From Micromonospora cremea (GTDB taxonomy: Bacteria; Actinomycetota; Actinomycetes; Mycobacteriales; Micromonosporaceae), in NCBI RefSeq assembly GCF_900143515.1, contig NZ_FSQT01000002.1, positions 2,295,501 through 2,359,500 of the forward strand: DNA of 64,000 nt. Reading direction: 5' to 3'. Below the pieces are notes generated by a model, which saw nothing but the letters and a program-made list of their open reading frames with translations, made no database searches and was not told the DNA's origin. A program made the translations under genes and the position numbers. Shown here piece by piece: positions 18,503 through 26,664 of this stretch. How positions within the stretch are numbered: the stretch's first letter is position 1; the number at the start of each line of letters is the position of its first letter.

Positions 18503-18561
18503 TCACGCTCTGGTGATCGTACGGGCACCTGATCAGGGCTTCACCCGAGTGGCCGATGCCG

Positions 18562-18590
18562 CCTAGCCTGAAGGGCACCCTCAGGCTAGG
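18562..18590. promoter_or_regulatory. Inverted repeat just upstream of the radical-SAM gene
   Basis: The arms CCTAGCCTGA (18562-18571) and TCAGGCTAGG (18581-18590) are a perfect 10-bp inverted repeat with a 9-nt centre. It ends one base before GGAGGAGGGG, the ribosome-binding site for ATG 18604. TTCACC, an 18-nt gap and TAGCCT (18564-18569) could form a promoter whose -10 lies in the left arm. It may be an operator or an RNA hairpin masking translation. The AGGCTAGG half resembles iron-box halves but not the full consensus. Confidence 0.45.
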
Positions 18591-18603
18591 TGGAGGAGGG
18601 GCG

Positions 18604-19737
18604 ATGGCTGCTCGGGGACAGTCGTTCAGCGGGATGCGTGGTCTGGCCACGGTCCCGTCGTACGTCGTCATGCAGCCCACCACCCTCTGCAACCTCGACT
18701 GCGCGTACTGCTACCTGCCGTTCCGCGCCGCCGACCGGCGGATGCCGGTGCCGGTGGCCGAGGCGGTGGCGGCGGCGGTCAACCCGTGGGCGGCGGCCGG
18801 CCGGTTCTCGGTGGTCTGGCACGGCGGGGAGCCGCTGGCGGCCGGCCGGGAGTGGCTCGCCGACCTGATCGCCCCGTTCGGGCCCGAGGTCGAGCACCAC
18901 GTGCAGACCAACGCCACGCTGATCGACGACGACTGGTGCGCCTTCTTCGCCGAGCATGACGTGCGGGTGAGCGTGAGCGTGGACGGGCCCCGGGAGCGCA
19001 ACGGCGACCGGGTCAACCGGGGCGGCCAGCCTGCGTACGACCGGATCATGCGCGGGGTGGACGCGTTGCGCCGACACGGCCTGCCGTTCTCCGCGCTGGC
19101 CGTGGTGTCCCGGCCGGAGCCGGGGCTCGCCGCGGAGCTGTACGACTACTTCCTCGGCCTGGGCTGCGACGTGCTGGGCATCAACATCGAGGAGACCGAG
19201 GGGGTCAACACCCGGGACAACCGCCACGACCGGGCGGCGGTGACCACGTTCTGGGCCGAACTGGTGGCGGTCTGGCGCCGGGAGCCCCGGATCCACCTGC
19301 GCGAGATCGAGTGGTCGCTGCGCTACGCGGCGGCGGTGCTCGACGACTCGGCGGACGAGGTGCTGCCCCGGCGGCTGGACCCGATCCCGACCATCGGGCA
19401 CGACGGCTCGGTGACCGTGCTCTCCCCGGAACTCGCCGGCTTCACCGACCCTCATTACGGCGATTTCAGCAGCGGTAACGTGCTGACCACCCCGCTGGCC
19501 GAGATCCTCACCGGTGCCGGGGCGACCCCGTGGGTGGGCGAGTTCCTGGCCGGGGTGGAGGCGTGTCGGGCGTCCTGCCCCTACTTCGGCTTCTGCGGCG
19601 GTGGTCATGCCGCCAACCGCTACTTCGAGTTGGGGCGGTTTGACGGTACGGAGACCGAGCACTGCCGCAACAGCAAGATCCGCCTATTGGAGGGAGTGTT
19701 GGAGCATGCCCGAAACCACCAGTCACCGGCGACCTGA
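18604..19737 (+). CDS. Radical SAM/SPASM peptide maturase (candidate cyclophane-forming)
   Basis: A 377-residue enzyme. The radical-SAM cluster motif is CNLDCAYCY (Cys29, Cys33, Cys36), followed by VVWHGGEPL and VQTNATLIDD. The C-terminal SPASM/twitch region has Cys321, Cys325, Cys331 and Cys354 (CRASCPYFGFCGGGHAANRY), enough for auxiliary Fe-S ligation. This is the layout of RiPP maturases that crosslink aromatic side chains. Its 3' end overlaps a small ORF with a repetitive aromatic-x-Asn C-terminus, the probable substrate. GGAGGAGGGG gives strong initiation at ATG 18604. Class is secure; the exact chemistry is inferred. Confidence 0.9.
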   Translation: MAARGQSFSGMRGLATVPSYVVMQPTTLCNLDCAYCYLPFRAADRRMPVPVAEAVAAAVNPWAAAGRFSVVWHGGEPLAAGREWLADLIAPFGPEVEHHVQTNATLIDDDWCAFFAEHDVRVSVSVDGPRERNGDRVNRGGQPAYDRIMRGVDALRRHGLPFSALAVVSRPEPGLAAELYDYFLGLGCDVLGINIEETEGVNTRDNRHDRAAVTTFWAELVAVWRREPRIHLREIEWSLRYAAAVLDDSADEVLPRRLDPIPTIGHDGSVTVLSPELAGFTDPHYGDFSSGNVLTTPLAEILTGAGATPWVGEFLAGVEACRASCPYFGFCGGGHAANRYFELGRFDGTETEHCRNSKIRLLEGVLEHARNHQSPAT

Positions 19738-19942
19738 ACGCGGAGCGGATGACGCTCCGGACGGAGTCGCCGAGCGGGTGCGGGAGGTGGCCCCAGGGCT
19801 CGTCGCGCTCCTTCAGGAGGCCGAGGACGCGCGGCGACTGCGGGCGGAGGTGCCGGGCGGGGGCGGCACCAGCGCCGTCTGCGCCTGGAACCACTTCGAG
19901 AACATCCCGACCTTCTACAACTGGAACAACCGACCGCGCTGA
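19706..19942 (+). CDS. Candidate RiPP precursor peptide
   Basis: A 78-residue peptide that starts inside the maturase gene (32-nt overlap), with GGAGGGAG about 9 nt upstream of ATG 19706. Residues 1-54 form a charged leader containing VAERVREVAPGLVALLQEAEDA-like helix pieces. After PGGGGTS comes a core of about 20 residues with Cys59, Trp61, Phe64, Phe70, Tyr71 and Trp73. Three aromatic-x-Asn triplets occur: F64-E-N66, F70-Y-N72 and W73-N-N75. Such triplets are the substrates of three-residue cyclophane-forming radical SAM enzymes. No protease or transporter gene is adjacent. A hairpin follows directly. Confidence 0.78.
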   Translation: MPETTSHRRPERGADDAPDGVAERVREVAPGLVALLQEAEDARRLRAEVPGGGGTSAVCAWNHFENIPTFYNWNNRPR

Positions 19943-19951
19943 CGGTGACCG

Positions 19952-20009
19952 CGATCAGGGGCCTGTCGGCCGGCCGGAGTGATCTCCAGCCAGGGCAGGC
20001 CCCTGATCG
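19952..20009 (+). terminator. Terminator hairpin after the RiPP precursor ORF
   Basis: The perfect 14-bp arms CGATCAGGGGCCTG (19952-19965) and 19996-20009 enclose a 30-nt loop containing GGCCGGCC. It lies 9 nt past the stop codon and so closes the maturase-precursor transcript. Confidence 0.7.
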
Positions 20010-20043
20010 TCGGCACCAGTGTCGCTCCCGACGGGCACATGCG

Positions 20044-20071
20044 TGAGCACGCGGGGGTCACCGCGTGCTCA
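20044..20071 (-). terminator. Terminator hairpin after the DUF3073 gene
   Basis: The perfect 10-bp stem TGAGCACGCG / CGCGTGCTCA has an 8-nt loop. It lies 14 nt beyond the DUF3073 stop on the minus strand. Confidence 0.65.
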
Positions 20072-20085
20072 GCTACGTCGAGAGG

Positions 20086-20301
20086 TCAGCGGGTCGGACG
20101 GATCCAGGGATCCGGGTCGTCGTCCGCGTGATCCTCATCATCGTCGTCGACGAACTCTTTAGAGTCGTCGTCGAAGTGGTGCTCAGACTTACCAGCACCC
20201 GCCAGTTCACGCTGCAAGGCGGTGAGGTCGGTGTTCGGGGAGTGGTACTTCAACTCCCGGGCCACCTTCGTCTGCTTGGCCTTAGCACGGCCGCGCCCCA
20301 T
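20086..20301 (-). CDS. DUF3073 family protein
   Basis: A 71-residue protein that begins MGRGRAKAKQTKVARELKY, the highly conserved basic start of the actinobacterial DUF3073 family. It continues HSPNTDLTALQRELAG and ends in a very acidic tail (DDDSKEFVDDDDEDHADDD). The charge split suggests a nucleic-acid or protein-binding role, but none is established. ATG 20301 is fixed by the conserved N-terminus. It is monocistronic. Confidence 0.9.
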   Translation of the reverse strand: MGRGRAKAKQTKVARELKYHSPNTDLTALQRELAGAGKSEHHFDDDSKEFVDDDDEDHADDDPDPWIRPTR

Positions 20302-20600
20302 GGCTCGACCCCCTCGCACAGAATGCGGGGCAGCCCGAAGGCGGGCCCCGATGACGTCAGGCATCTCTCGTGGCTCTTACGGTACATGGGGATGCCATCG
20401 TTCGGCACCTCGGGTTACCGTCAGCCGGCTCTGCGAGTCGCGGCGATCCGGCCGTCACCCAGTGTACCTGGTAAGGAGCGGGACGGAGAGCACCCGTGAC
20501 ACCAGACAAAACACCTTAAACTTGACCCGGCCCCAGCCTACCGATCGCGGGCCGGCGGGGGGCCCGGAGGCGGATCCGATCGGTCCGCCTCCGGGAACAC

Positions 20601-21683
20601 TCAGCGCAGGTGGATCGTGCGCAGGCGGCCGACCTCGGCCATCCGCCGCTCCGCCAGCCGGTCCGCGGCCACCGCCGGCGGCACACCCTCGGCATCGGCC
20701 AGGTGCAGGATCTGCCGGGTGGTGTCGTAGATCCGGGTCGCCCGGAGCTTCGCCCGGTCGAAGTTGAAGCCCTCGATCTCGTCCGCCACCTGGATCACGC
20801 CGCCGGCGTTGACCACGTAGTCCGGGGTGTACAGGATGCCCCGGTCGGCCAGCAGCTTCTCGATGCCCGGGTGGGCGAGCTGGTTGTTCGCCGCCCCGGC
20901 GACCACCTTGGCCCGCAGCGCCGGCACGGTGTCGTCGTTCAGCGCGCCACCCAGCGCGCACGGGGCGTACACGTCGATGTCGGCGGCGACCAGCGCGGCG
21001 GCGTCGTCCAGCAGGGTGACCTGCGGGTGGGTGGTGCGTGCCCACGCCAGCGCCTTCGGGTTGACGTCGGTGGCCACCACCTCGGCGCCGTCCTCCAGCA
21101 GGTGCCCGGTCAGGTACTTGCCGACCTTGCCCAGGCCGGCCACACCGACCCGGCGGCCGCGCAGGCTCGGGGTGCCCCACACGTGCTCGGCGGCGGCACG
21201 CATGCCCTGGAAGACGCCCCAGGCGGTCAGGATCGAGGAGTCGCCCGCGCCGCCGTGCTCCACGCTGCGGCCGGTCACGTAGCGGGTCTCCCGGGCCACT
21301 ACGTCCATGTCCGCCACGTACGTCCCCACGTCGCAGGCGGTGTAGTAGCGACCGGCCAGCGACTCCACGAAGCGGCCGTACGCGCGCAGCAGCGCCTCGC
21401 TCTTGATCTGCTCGGGGTCGCCCCAGATGACCGCCTTGCCACCGCCCAGGTCAAGCCCGGCGAGAGCGTTCTTGTACGCCATCCCGCGGGACAGGTCGAG
21501 CACGTCGGCGAGCGCCGCGTCCTCGTTGGCGTACGGGTAGAAGCGGGTGCCGCCCAGCGCCGGCCCCAGCGCGGTGGAGTAGATCCCGATGATCGCCTTC
21601 AGGCCGCTCTGCTTGTCCTGGCAGAACACGATCTGTTCGTGACCGGTCGATACCGGGTCGTCGGTGCTCGCGAATACGCCCAT
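20601..21683 (-). CDS. vdh: Valine/leucine dehydrogenase (Glu/Leu/Phe/Val dehydrogenase family)
   Basis: A 360-residue NAD-dependent amino-acid dehydrogenase. The catalytic Lys region [19 protein letters not shown] and [13 protein letters not shown] are present, as is the Rossmann loop [13 protein letters not shown] and ANNQLAHP. It oxidatively deaminates branched-chain amino acids, feeding branched fatty acids and polyketide precursors. Its position diverging from the gene before bldC matches Streptomyces vdh (SCO4089 neighbourhood, from memory). Start is ATG 21683; GGAG lies about 8 nt upstream. Confidence 0.93.
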   Translation of the reverse strand: MGVFASTDDPVSTGHEQIVFCQDKQSGLKAIIGIYSTALGPALGGTRFYPYANEDAALADVLDLSRGMAYKNALAGLDLGGGKAVIWGDPEQIKSEALLRAYGRFVESLAGRYYTACDVGTYVADMDVVARETRYVTGRSVEHGGAGDSSILTAWGVFQGMRAAAEHVWGTPSLRGRRVGVAGLGKVGKYLTGHLLEDGAEVVATDVNPKALAWARTTHPQVTLLDDAAALVAADIDVYAPCALGGALNDDTVPALRAKVVAGAANNQLAHPGIEKLLADRGILYTPDYVVNAGGVIQVADEIEGFNFDRAKLRATRIYDTTRQILHLADAEGVPPAVAADRLAERRMAEVGRLRTIHLR

Positions 21684-21877
21684 GGCTTGCTCCTGGAGTG
21701 GTGTGCGCCCTTGTGGGACGCGGACCTGGTGGACCCCGGCGGGGATGCTGCCGGTGTGGGTCGAGCCTAGTATCGGCCGCCGTGGCGTCGCCCGACGCGC
21801 CGCCGCCGTCTCACGTTGCGGCGCGCGTGGTCCGGCCGCTGACCGCGTCCGGGTGCGGTTCGTGGGAGGATCGCGCC

Positions 21878-22717
21878 GTGCCGTCGCTCTTCGCTTCTTA
21901 CCTGCGCGTGTACGAACCGCTGACCGCCTTCGACCGGGACCGCCAGAGCTACTGGCGCCGCTACGTCTCCGAGGGGCGGGCGGTGGCCCCGGTGGAGGGC
22001 CCCGGCCGGCAGCGGACGGCGGTGATCGAGGCGCTGGGCGCCGGCTGGACGCGGTTGCCGGACCCGCCGGACGAGGCGTACGTCCTGGAGACGGACGACA
22101 GCCTGCTGGTCTGCCCATGGAACCTGCGGATCCGGGTCGCTGAGGCGGCGCTCAGCGCCCGGGACGGGGTGCCCGCGGTGCTCGCCGACGCCTTCGTGCC
22201 GCCGGTGCTGGCCGGACAGGCCAGGGCGGTCGTCGACGACTGGCGCAGCGGCGCCCGGGTGCTCGAGCACGGCGTGCCCCGGGTGCACGAGCAGATCGCC
22301 ACCTGGGGTGTGCCGCTGCGCTGGTTCGTGCTCTTCGACCCGACGGAGCGGGACCTGGTCACCCAGCCGGGCCGGCGGGCGCTGCGCTACCGCACCGAGA
22401 TCTCCAAGGCCCGCCGCCGCTCGTCCCGGGCACTCTCGGTGCTGCGCAAGTCGGTGGGCGAGGCGCCGATCACGGAGGCGGTGGAGGAGGCGGCCCGCTG
22501 GCTGGAGGAGTTCCACCCGCGCTCGGTGGTGGAGTTGGACTACGGCGGCCTGGTCGACCTGCTCTCCGATGAGACGCTGGCCGCGGACGACTCGCCTGAG
22601 CTGGTCGCTGGCGGTCTCGCCGGGCTGTCCCGTGGTGAGGCCGACGAGGCGTCCGCCGCGTACGACAAGCTGGTGGCACGGTGGCGCGCGGTGCAGCTGC
22701 TGGAGCGGTGCAACTGA
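21878..22717 (+). CDS. Conserved actinobacterial protein of unknown function (between vdh and bldC)
   Basis: A 279-residue cytoplasmic protein beginning [25 protein letters not shown]. It has a central [38 protein letters not shown] basic helix and a C-terminal Ala/Glu-rich helical region. No signal peptide, membrane helix or known catalytic motif was seen. GTG 21878 has GGGAGGA 7 nt upstream. The same order, vdh then unknown then bldC, is known in Streptomyces, so the gene is conserved in place. No function is assigned. Confidence 0.75.
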   Translation: MPSLFASYLRVYEPLTAFDRDRQSYWRRYVSEGRAVAPVEGPGRQRTAVIEALGAGWTRLPDPPDEAYVLETDDSLLVCPWNLRIRVAEAALSARDGVPAVLADAFVPPVLAGQARAVVDDWRSGARVLEHGVPRVHEQIATWGVPLRWFVLFDPTERDLVTQPGRRALRYRTEISKARRRSSRALSVLRKSVGEAPITEAVEEAARWLEEFHPRSVVELDYGGLVDLLSDETLAADDSPELVAGGLAGLSRGEADEASAAYDKLVARWRAVQLLERCN

Positions 22718-22967
22718 GGCAAATCGCCCGCAGAGCGCCGCCAAGGCGAGGTGTGCTCGTAGTTGACGCATCACGAACCGTGATCATGAGTCCGAATAAG
22801 GTACTTTCTGCCGTGTAAAAGTCGTAAAAATCGGGCATGGTTCATCCGTCCGTCTAGGGACCTTCATCCGTTCGGCCCATGTCGGACATCGGGGACTAGC
22901 CGGACCATGGGAGACGCGTCGGCCGGCGGGACCCCGGCCGATGTCTATACATGTGGAGGAGTGACCG

Positions 22968-23177
22968 ATGGCATCGCGAACGCACGAACCAGAGCCGCTA
23001 CTCACGCCGGCCGAGGTGGCGTCGATGTTCCGTGTCGACCCGAAGACGGTGACCCGGTGGGCCAAGGCTGGCAAGCTCAGCGCCATCCGCACACTGGGTG
23101 GTCACCGTCGATACCGCGAGTCGGAGGTCAGGGCGCTGTTGCAGGGCCAGATCCCGCAGCAGCGTCAGGGCGACTGA
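22968..23177 (+). CDS. bldC: BldC developmental transcriptional regulator
   Basis: A 69-residue MerR-type winged-helix protein. LLTPAEVASMFRVDPKTVTRWAKAGKLSAIRTLGGHRRYRESEVRALL is the nearly invariant BldC DNA-binding domain with no effector domain (motif described in parts: VDPKTVTRW and GGHRRYRE). BldC binds direct repeats cooperatively and times the onset of development and antibiotic production in Streptomyces. ATG 22968 follows GGAGG. The 250-bp upstream stretch lacks a gene and probably holds the promoter and leader. Confidence 0.95.
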   Translation: MASRTHEPEPLLTPAEVASMFRVDPKTVTRWAKAGKLSAIRTLGGHRRYRESEVRALLQGQIPQQRQGD

Positions 23178-23278
23178 GCAGCAGTTTTCCGGTCAGGGGC
23201 GGTGGATCACGGTCCGCCGCCCCTTTCCATGTCCGGCGGGCGTCATCCGCGCCAGCCGGGCCTCAGGCCCCGCCGGCC

Positions 23279-23668
23279 TCAGCCCTGCCCCTCGGCAAGC
23301 GTCAACCGGATGCCGACCGTGCCACCCTCACCCCGGCGCAGCCGGCTGCCCAGCAGGCTCAGTCGACCGAGCAGCCGGTACTTGTGCTTGAGCAGGTCGC
23401 GTACCCGGCCGGTGTCGCCGTTGCCGTAGATCGTCGCGTGGGCTGGCACCTCCGCCCCGTGCGGCCGGCCCCGCACGTCGCACGGCGCCACGGTCACATC
23501 GCCGTTGCGGCGGATCCGCTTCACCTTGCCCGAGTCGGCCCGCGTCCAGACCGCCAGCGCCTCGCCGTCGCGTACCGACCAGACGGGGGTCGGCACCGCC
23601 CGACCGTCCTTGCGGAAGGTCGTGAGCAGGATGTACTTCTCGGCCGACAGTCGGTCCAGCGTGGTCAC
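23279..23668 (-). CDS. PPOX-class (F420-dependent/pyridoxamine oxidase-like) protein
   Basis: A 129-residue split-barrel protein. MTTLDRLSAEKYILLTTFRKDGRAVPTPVW is the standard opening of the small PPOX-class F420-dependent enzymes (seen as KYILLTTFRKDG and VPTPVW). Later come GKVKRIRRNGDVTVAPCDVRGRP and a C-terminal KYRLLGRLSLLG. It probably binds F420 or a flavin and reduces a small cytoplasmic substrate. It stands alone and diverges from the methyltransferase gene. Confidence 0.85.
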   Translation of the reverse strand: MTTLDRLSAEKYILLTTFRKDGRAVPTPVWSVRDGEALAVWTRADSGKVKRIRRNGDVTVAPCDVRGRPHGAEVPAHATIYGNGDTGRVRDLLKHKYRLLGRLSLLGSRLRRGEGGTVGIRLTLAEGQG

Positions 23669-23721
23669 GCCGCCAGGATACGGCCGCTGCGGCCCGCTGA
23701 GTGGCCGGATAGCGTGACGTC

Positions 23722-24501
23722 ATGACGGGGGAACCTCAAATCGGTGACGTGATCGGCGAACTGCTGCGGGACACCCTCGCCGTGGCCACCGGGGTGGGCC
23801 CCCGGCCGCTGGTCGGCGGGCGGCTGCCCCGGCCGGTCATCGAGATCATCGAGCGGGACGACGGGTTGATCAATGGCGCGCCGGCCGCGCACTACCTGGA
23901 CGGGCCAGCGGACTGGCAGCCGTACGACCACCGGGCGGTGGACCGGGTCCGGGGCGAGACGCTGGACATCGGCACCGGTGCCGGCCGGATCGCGCTGCTG
24001 CTCCAGGAGCGCGGCGTACCGGTCACCGGGCTGGACACCTCGGCGGGGGCGCTGGCGGTGAGCCGGCGCCGCGGCGTCCGGCGACTGGTGCACGGCACCG
24101 TCGACACGCACGTGGCCGACGGCCGGCGGTACGACACGTTCCTGCTCCTCGGCAACAACCTGGGGCTGTTCGAGGGGCGGGAGCGGGCACCGGAGTTCCT
24201 GGCCGCGCTCGCCGCGCTGGCCCGGCCAGGGGCGCAGATCATCGCGCACGGCACCGACCCGTACGGCACCCGCGACCCGCTGCACACCGGCTACCACGAG
24301 CGCAACCGCCGCCGGGGCCGGCTCGGCGGCCAGCTCCGGCTCCGGCTGCGCTACCGGGAGCTGGGCACCGACTGGTTCGACTACCTGGTCTGCTCGGCGG
24401 ACGAGTTCGGCGCGCTGGTGCAGGGCAGCGGCTGGCGGCTGACCGATGTGGACGACCGTGACGCCCCCTACTACCTGGCCACCCTGCGCCTCGCCGACTG
24501 A
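23722..24501 (+). CDS. SAM-dependent methyltransferase (class I)
   Basis: A 259-residue protein. Motif I is LDIGTGAGRIALLL near residue 75, the acidic loop is VTGLDTSAGAL, and a later LLLGNNLGLFEG marks the active-site side. The substrate is not evident; the N-terminal 60 residues are probably the lid. TAGCGT lies 6 nt before ATG 23722 and no Shine-Dalgarno is obvious, so the mRNA may be leaderless. It ends before a strong bidirectional terminator. Confidence 0.8.
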   Translation: MTGEPQIGDVIGELLRDTLAVATGVGPRPLVGGRLPRPVIEIIERDDGLINGAPAAHYLDGPADWQPYDHRAVDRVRGETLDIGTGAGRIALLLQERGVPVTGLDTSAGALAVSRRRGVRRLVHGTVDTHVADGRRYDTFLLLGNNLGLFEGRERAPEFLAALAALARPGAQIIAHGTDPYGTRDPLHTGYHERNRRRGRLGGQLRLRLRYRELGTDWFDYLVCSADEFGALVQGSGWRLTDVDDRDAPYYLATLRLAD

Positions 24502-24523
24502 CCGTCCGCCCGGGTGTTGGGAC

Positions 24524-24560
24524 GGGTCCCTTGTCATCGCCAGGCGATGACAAGGGACCC
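24524..24560. terminator. Near-perfect 37-bp palindrome, bidirectional terminator
   Basis: The arms 24524-24541 (GGGTCCCTTGTCATCGCC) and 24543-24560 are perfectly complementary over 18 bp around a single central base. It lies between convergent genes and is followed by TTCCC. I recall this AAGGGACCC-type element as common in Micromonospora intergenic sites; that is not checked here. Confidence 0.8.
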
Positions 24561-24571
24561 TTCCCTACGGC

Positions 24572-24874
24572 TCAGACCTGGACGGTCGGGGGAAGCTGCT
24601 CGGGCGGGAGGCCGCCGTCGCCATCGACCACCTCGTCGGGGGTGCCGTCCTCGTCGATGTCGACCATGGTGATGTCCACCTTGCCGTCACCGTTGGTGTC
24701 GAACTGGAACAGGTCCGCCTTGCCGTCGCCGTCGGTGTCGACCACCCACACGTCGGTCCGGCCGTCGTTGTTGGTGTCGGCGCGCAGCAGGTCGACCCGC
24801 TCGTCTCCCCGGGTCTCCACGGTCTCCCCGTCGGTGCTGCCCGGGTCGGTGACGCTCTCCGGTGCCTGGCTCAT
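24572..24874 (-). CDS. Small acidic protein with thrombospondin-3/EF-like calcium repeats
   Basis: A 100-residue protein. From about residue 33 it holds a run of 13-residue units, DTNNDGRTDVWVV, DTDGDGKADLFQF, DTNGDGKVDITMV and DIDEDGTPDEVVD. Each has the DxDxDG calcium-loop pattern. There is no signal peptide or membrane segment, so it would be cytoplasmic unless exported by another route. ATG 24874 is chosen because GGAAGGACC lies upstream and the codons before it look non-coding. Function is unknown. Confidence 0.7.
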   Translation of the reverse strand: MSQAPESVTDPGSTDGETVETRGDERVDLLRADTNNDGRTDVWVVDTDGDGKADLFQFDTNGDGKVDITMVDIDEDGTPDEVVDGDGGLPPEQLPPTVQV

Positions 24875-25050
24875 GTCGACTGGTCCTTCCCTCGGTTGAC
24901 GGGCGGTCAGTACCCGATCCCGCGCTCCCCCACGCATGGGCCGGCTCCCTGCGCTGAATAGGGTCGCACCATGAGCGAGCGGACCAGGCGGATCACCCGG
25001 GCCGGCGTGGCGGGGACCCCGCGCGCCGCCGGGCGGGACAGGGAGGCGTG

Positions 25051-25908
25051 ATGAGCGATCGTTTCGTGGTCGTCGGTGCGGGCACGATGGGGCTCGGCAT
25101 CGCGTACGTGGCGGCCGGGGCCGGGCACGCCGTCGAGCTGGTCGAGGTGGACCCCGCCCGGGGCGCGACCGCGCTGAACCGGCTCGCCGAGCTGTGGGAG
25201 CGGGCGGTGCAGCGCGGGAAACTGAGCGCCGACGACGCCGCGGCGAACCGCCAGCCTGTCACGCTGCGCCCGACTCTCGCCGAGGTCGCCCCCGCACCGG
25301 AGGTGATCGTGGAGGCGGTGCCGGAGCGGCTCGACCTGAAGCGGGCGGTGCTGCGTGACGCTGCCGCGCTGCGCCCGGCACTGCTGGGCAGCAACACCTC
25401 CAGCATCGCCATCGGTGACCTGGCCGCGGGGCTGGACCAGCCCGAGCGCTTCCTCGGCCTGCACTTCTTCAACCCGGTCTGGGCGATGGCGCTGCTGGAG
25501 ATCGTGGTCGGCCCGGCCACCGCCGAGGAGACCACCGCCGCAGCCGTCGCGCTCGCCGCCCGGCTGGGCAAGGACCCCGTCGTGGTACGCGACCTGCCTG
25601 GCTTCGCCACCTCACGGCTCGGGGTCACCCTCGGCCTCGAGGCGATCCGGATGGTCGCCGACGGGGTGGCCAGCCCGGCCGACATCGACAAGGCGATGGT
25701 GCTGGGCTACCGGCACCCGATCGGGCCGCTGGAGCTGACCGACCTCGTCGGCCTGGACGTGCGGCTGGACATCGCCCGCACCCTCCAGGCCGCGTACGGG
25801 GATCGCTTCGCACCGCCGCCGTTGCTGGTGGAGATGGTGGCCGCCGGGCGGCTGGGCAAGAAGTCCGGGCACGGCTTCTACCGGTGGGACGGCGGTGCCA
25901 AGCAGTGA
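25051..25908 (+). CDS. 3-hydroxyacyl-CoA dehydrogenase family protein
   Basis: A 285-residue NAD-binding enzyme. The Rossmann start is VVVGAGTMGLGIAYVAAGAG. EAVPERLDLKR, GSNTSSIAIGDLA and the catalytic GLHFFNPVWAMALLEIV follow. DLPGFATSRLG and GKKSGHGFYRW are the family's C-terminal markers. It oxidises 3-hydroxyacyl-CoA to 3-oxoacyl-CoA, as in the 3-hydroxybutyryl-CoA dehydrogenase class. ATG 25051 follows GGGAGG. Its stop overlaps the next gene (GTGA), an enoyl-CoA hydratase, giving two consecutive beta-oxidation steps. Confidence 0.92.
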   Translation: MSDRFVVVGAGTMGLGIAYVAAGAGHAVELVEVDPARGATALNRLAELWERAVQRGKLSADDAAANRQPVTLRPTLAEVAPAPEVIVEAVPERLDLKRAVLRDAAALRPALLGSNTSSIAIGDLAAGLDQPERFLGLHFFNPVWAMALLEIVVGPATAEETTAAAVALAARLGKDPVVVRDLPGFATSRLGVTLGLEAIRMVADGVASPADIDKAMVLGYRHPIGPLELTDLVGLDVRLDIARTLQAAYGDRFAPPPLLVEMVAAGRLGKKSGHGFYRWDGGAKQ

Positions 25909-26651
25909 GCGGGGGGCTGCGGATCGAGGAGCGGCCGGACCGGCTGGTGGTCACCCTGGACCGGCCGGAGAAGCGCAACGCCATCGACGCCGACCTGATC
26001 GCCGAACTGCACCAGGTCTGTGCCGAGTTGGAGGCGCGCCCACGGCTGCTGCTGCTCACCGGGGGCGCGGCGGGCATCTTCGCCGGTGGCGCCGACATCG
26101 GTCAGCTCCGGGAGCGGGGCCGTACCGACGCCCTGGCCGCGATCAACTCGGCCGCCTTCGCCCGGGTCAGGGCGCTGCCGATGCCGAGCGTGGCCGCCGT
26201 GGACGGTCCGGCGCTGGGCGGTGGCGCGGAACTGGCGTACGCCTGCGATCTGCGGGTGTGCACGGCGCGGGCGGTCTTCGGCCAACCGGAGGTCCGGTTG
26301 GGCATCCTGGCCGGCGCCGGCGCGACCCACCGGCTGCCCGCGCTCATCGGCGAGGCCCGGGCCAAGGAGCTGCTCTTCACCGGCCGGCGGGTGGTTGCCA
26401 CGGAGGCGCTGCGGATCGGTCTGGTGAACCGGGTGGTGGACGAGCCCGGTGACCTGCTGGCGGTGGCGCACGGGCTGCTGGACGAGATGGCCCACGGCTC
26501 GTCGCTGGCGCTGCGGCTGACCAAGCTGGCGGTGGACGCGCCGGCCGCCGCGCACCCGCAGCTCGACCTGGTCAGCCAGGCGGTGCTCTTCGAGGACGAG
26601 GAGAAACACCGCCGAATGACCGAGTTCCTGGAGCGCCGTCGGCCCCGGTGA
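25905..26651 (+). CDS. Enoyl-CoA hydratase/isomerase family protein
   Basis: A 248-residue crotonase. The CoA loop is RPEKRNAIDADLI, the first oxyanion/Glu region is DGPALGGGAELAYACDLRV, and the second Glu is in FGQPEVRLGILAGAGATHRL. Both catalytic Glu positions are therefore present, consistent with true hydratase activity. GTG 25905 overlaps the stop of the 3-hydroxyacyl-CoA dehydrogenase gene by 4 nt. A strong hairpin terminator follows. Confidence 0.92.
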   Translation: MSGGLRIEERPDRLVVTLDRPEKRNAIDADLIAELHQVCAELEARPRLLLLTGGAAGIFAGGADIGQLRERGRTDALAAINSAAFARVRALPMPSVAAVDGPALGGGAELAYACDLRVCTARAVFGQPEVRLGILAGAGATHRLPALIGEARAKELLFTGRRVVATEALRIGLVNRVVDEPGDLLAVAHGLLDEMAHGSSLALRLTKLAVDAPAAAHPQLDLVSQAVLFEDEEKHRRMTEFLERRRPR

Positions 26652-26664
26652 CGCTCGGACGGAA

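Noticed and set aside
18562..18590. Iron-responsive (IdeR/DmdR) box upstream of the maturase
   Set aside because: The half-site AGGCTAGG is suggestive, but the 19-bp consensus with adjoining halves is absent; the arms are separated by 9 nt.
20222..20767. A plus-strand frame of 181 codons over the DUF3073 promoter and vdh end
   Set aside because: It is antisense to two well-supported genes and has no protein-like features.
22718..22967. A riboswitch in the bldC leader
   Set aside because: The region is gene-free and 250 bp long, but no known riboswitch core or strong conserved fold could be recognised by eye.
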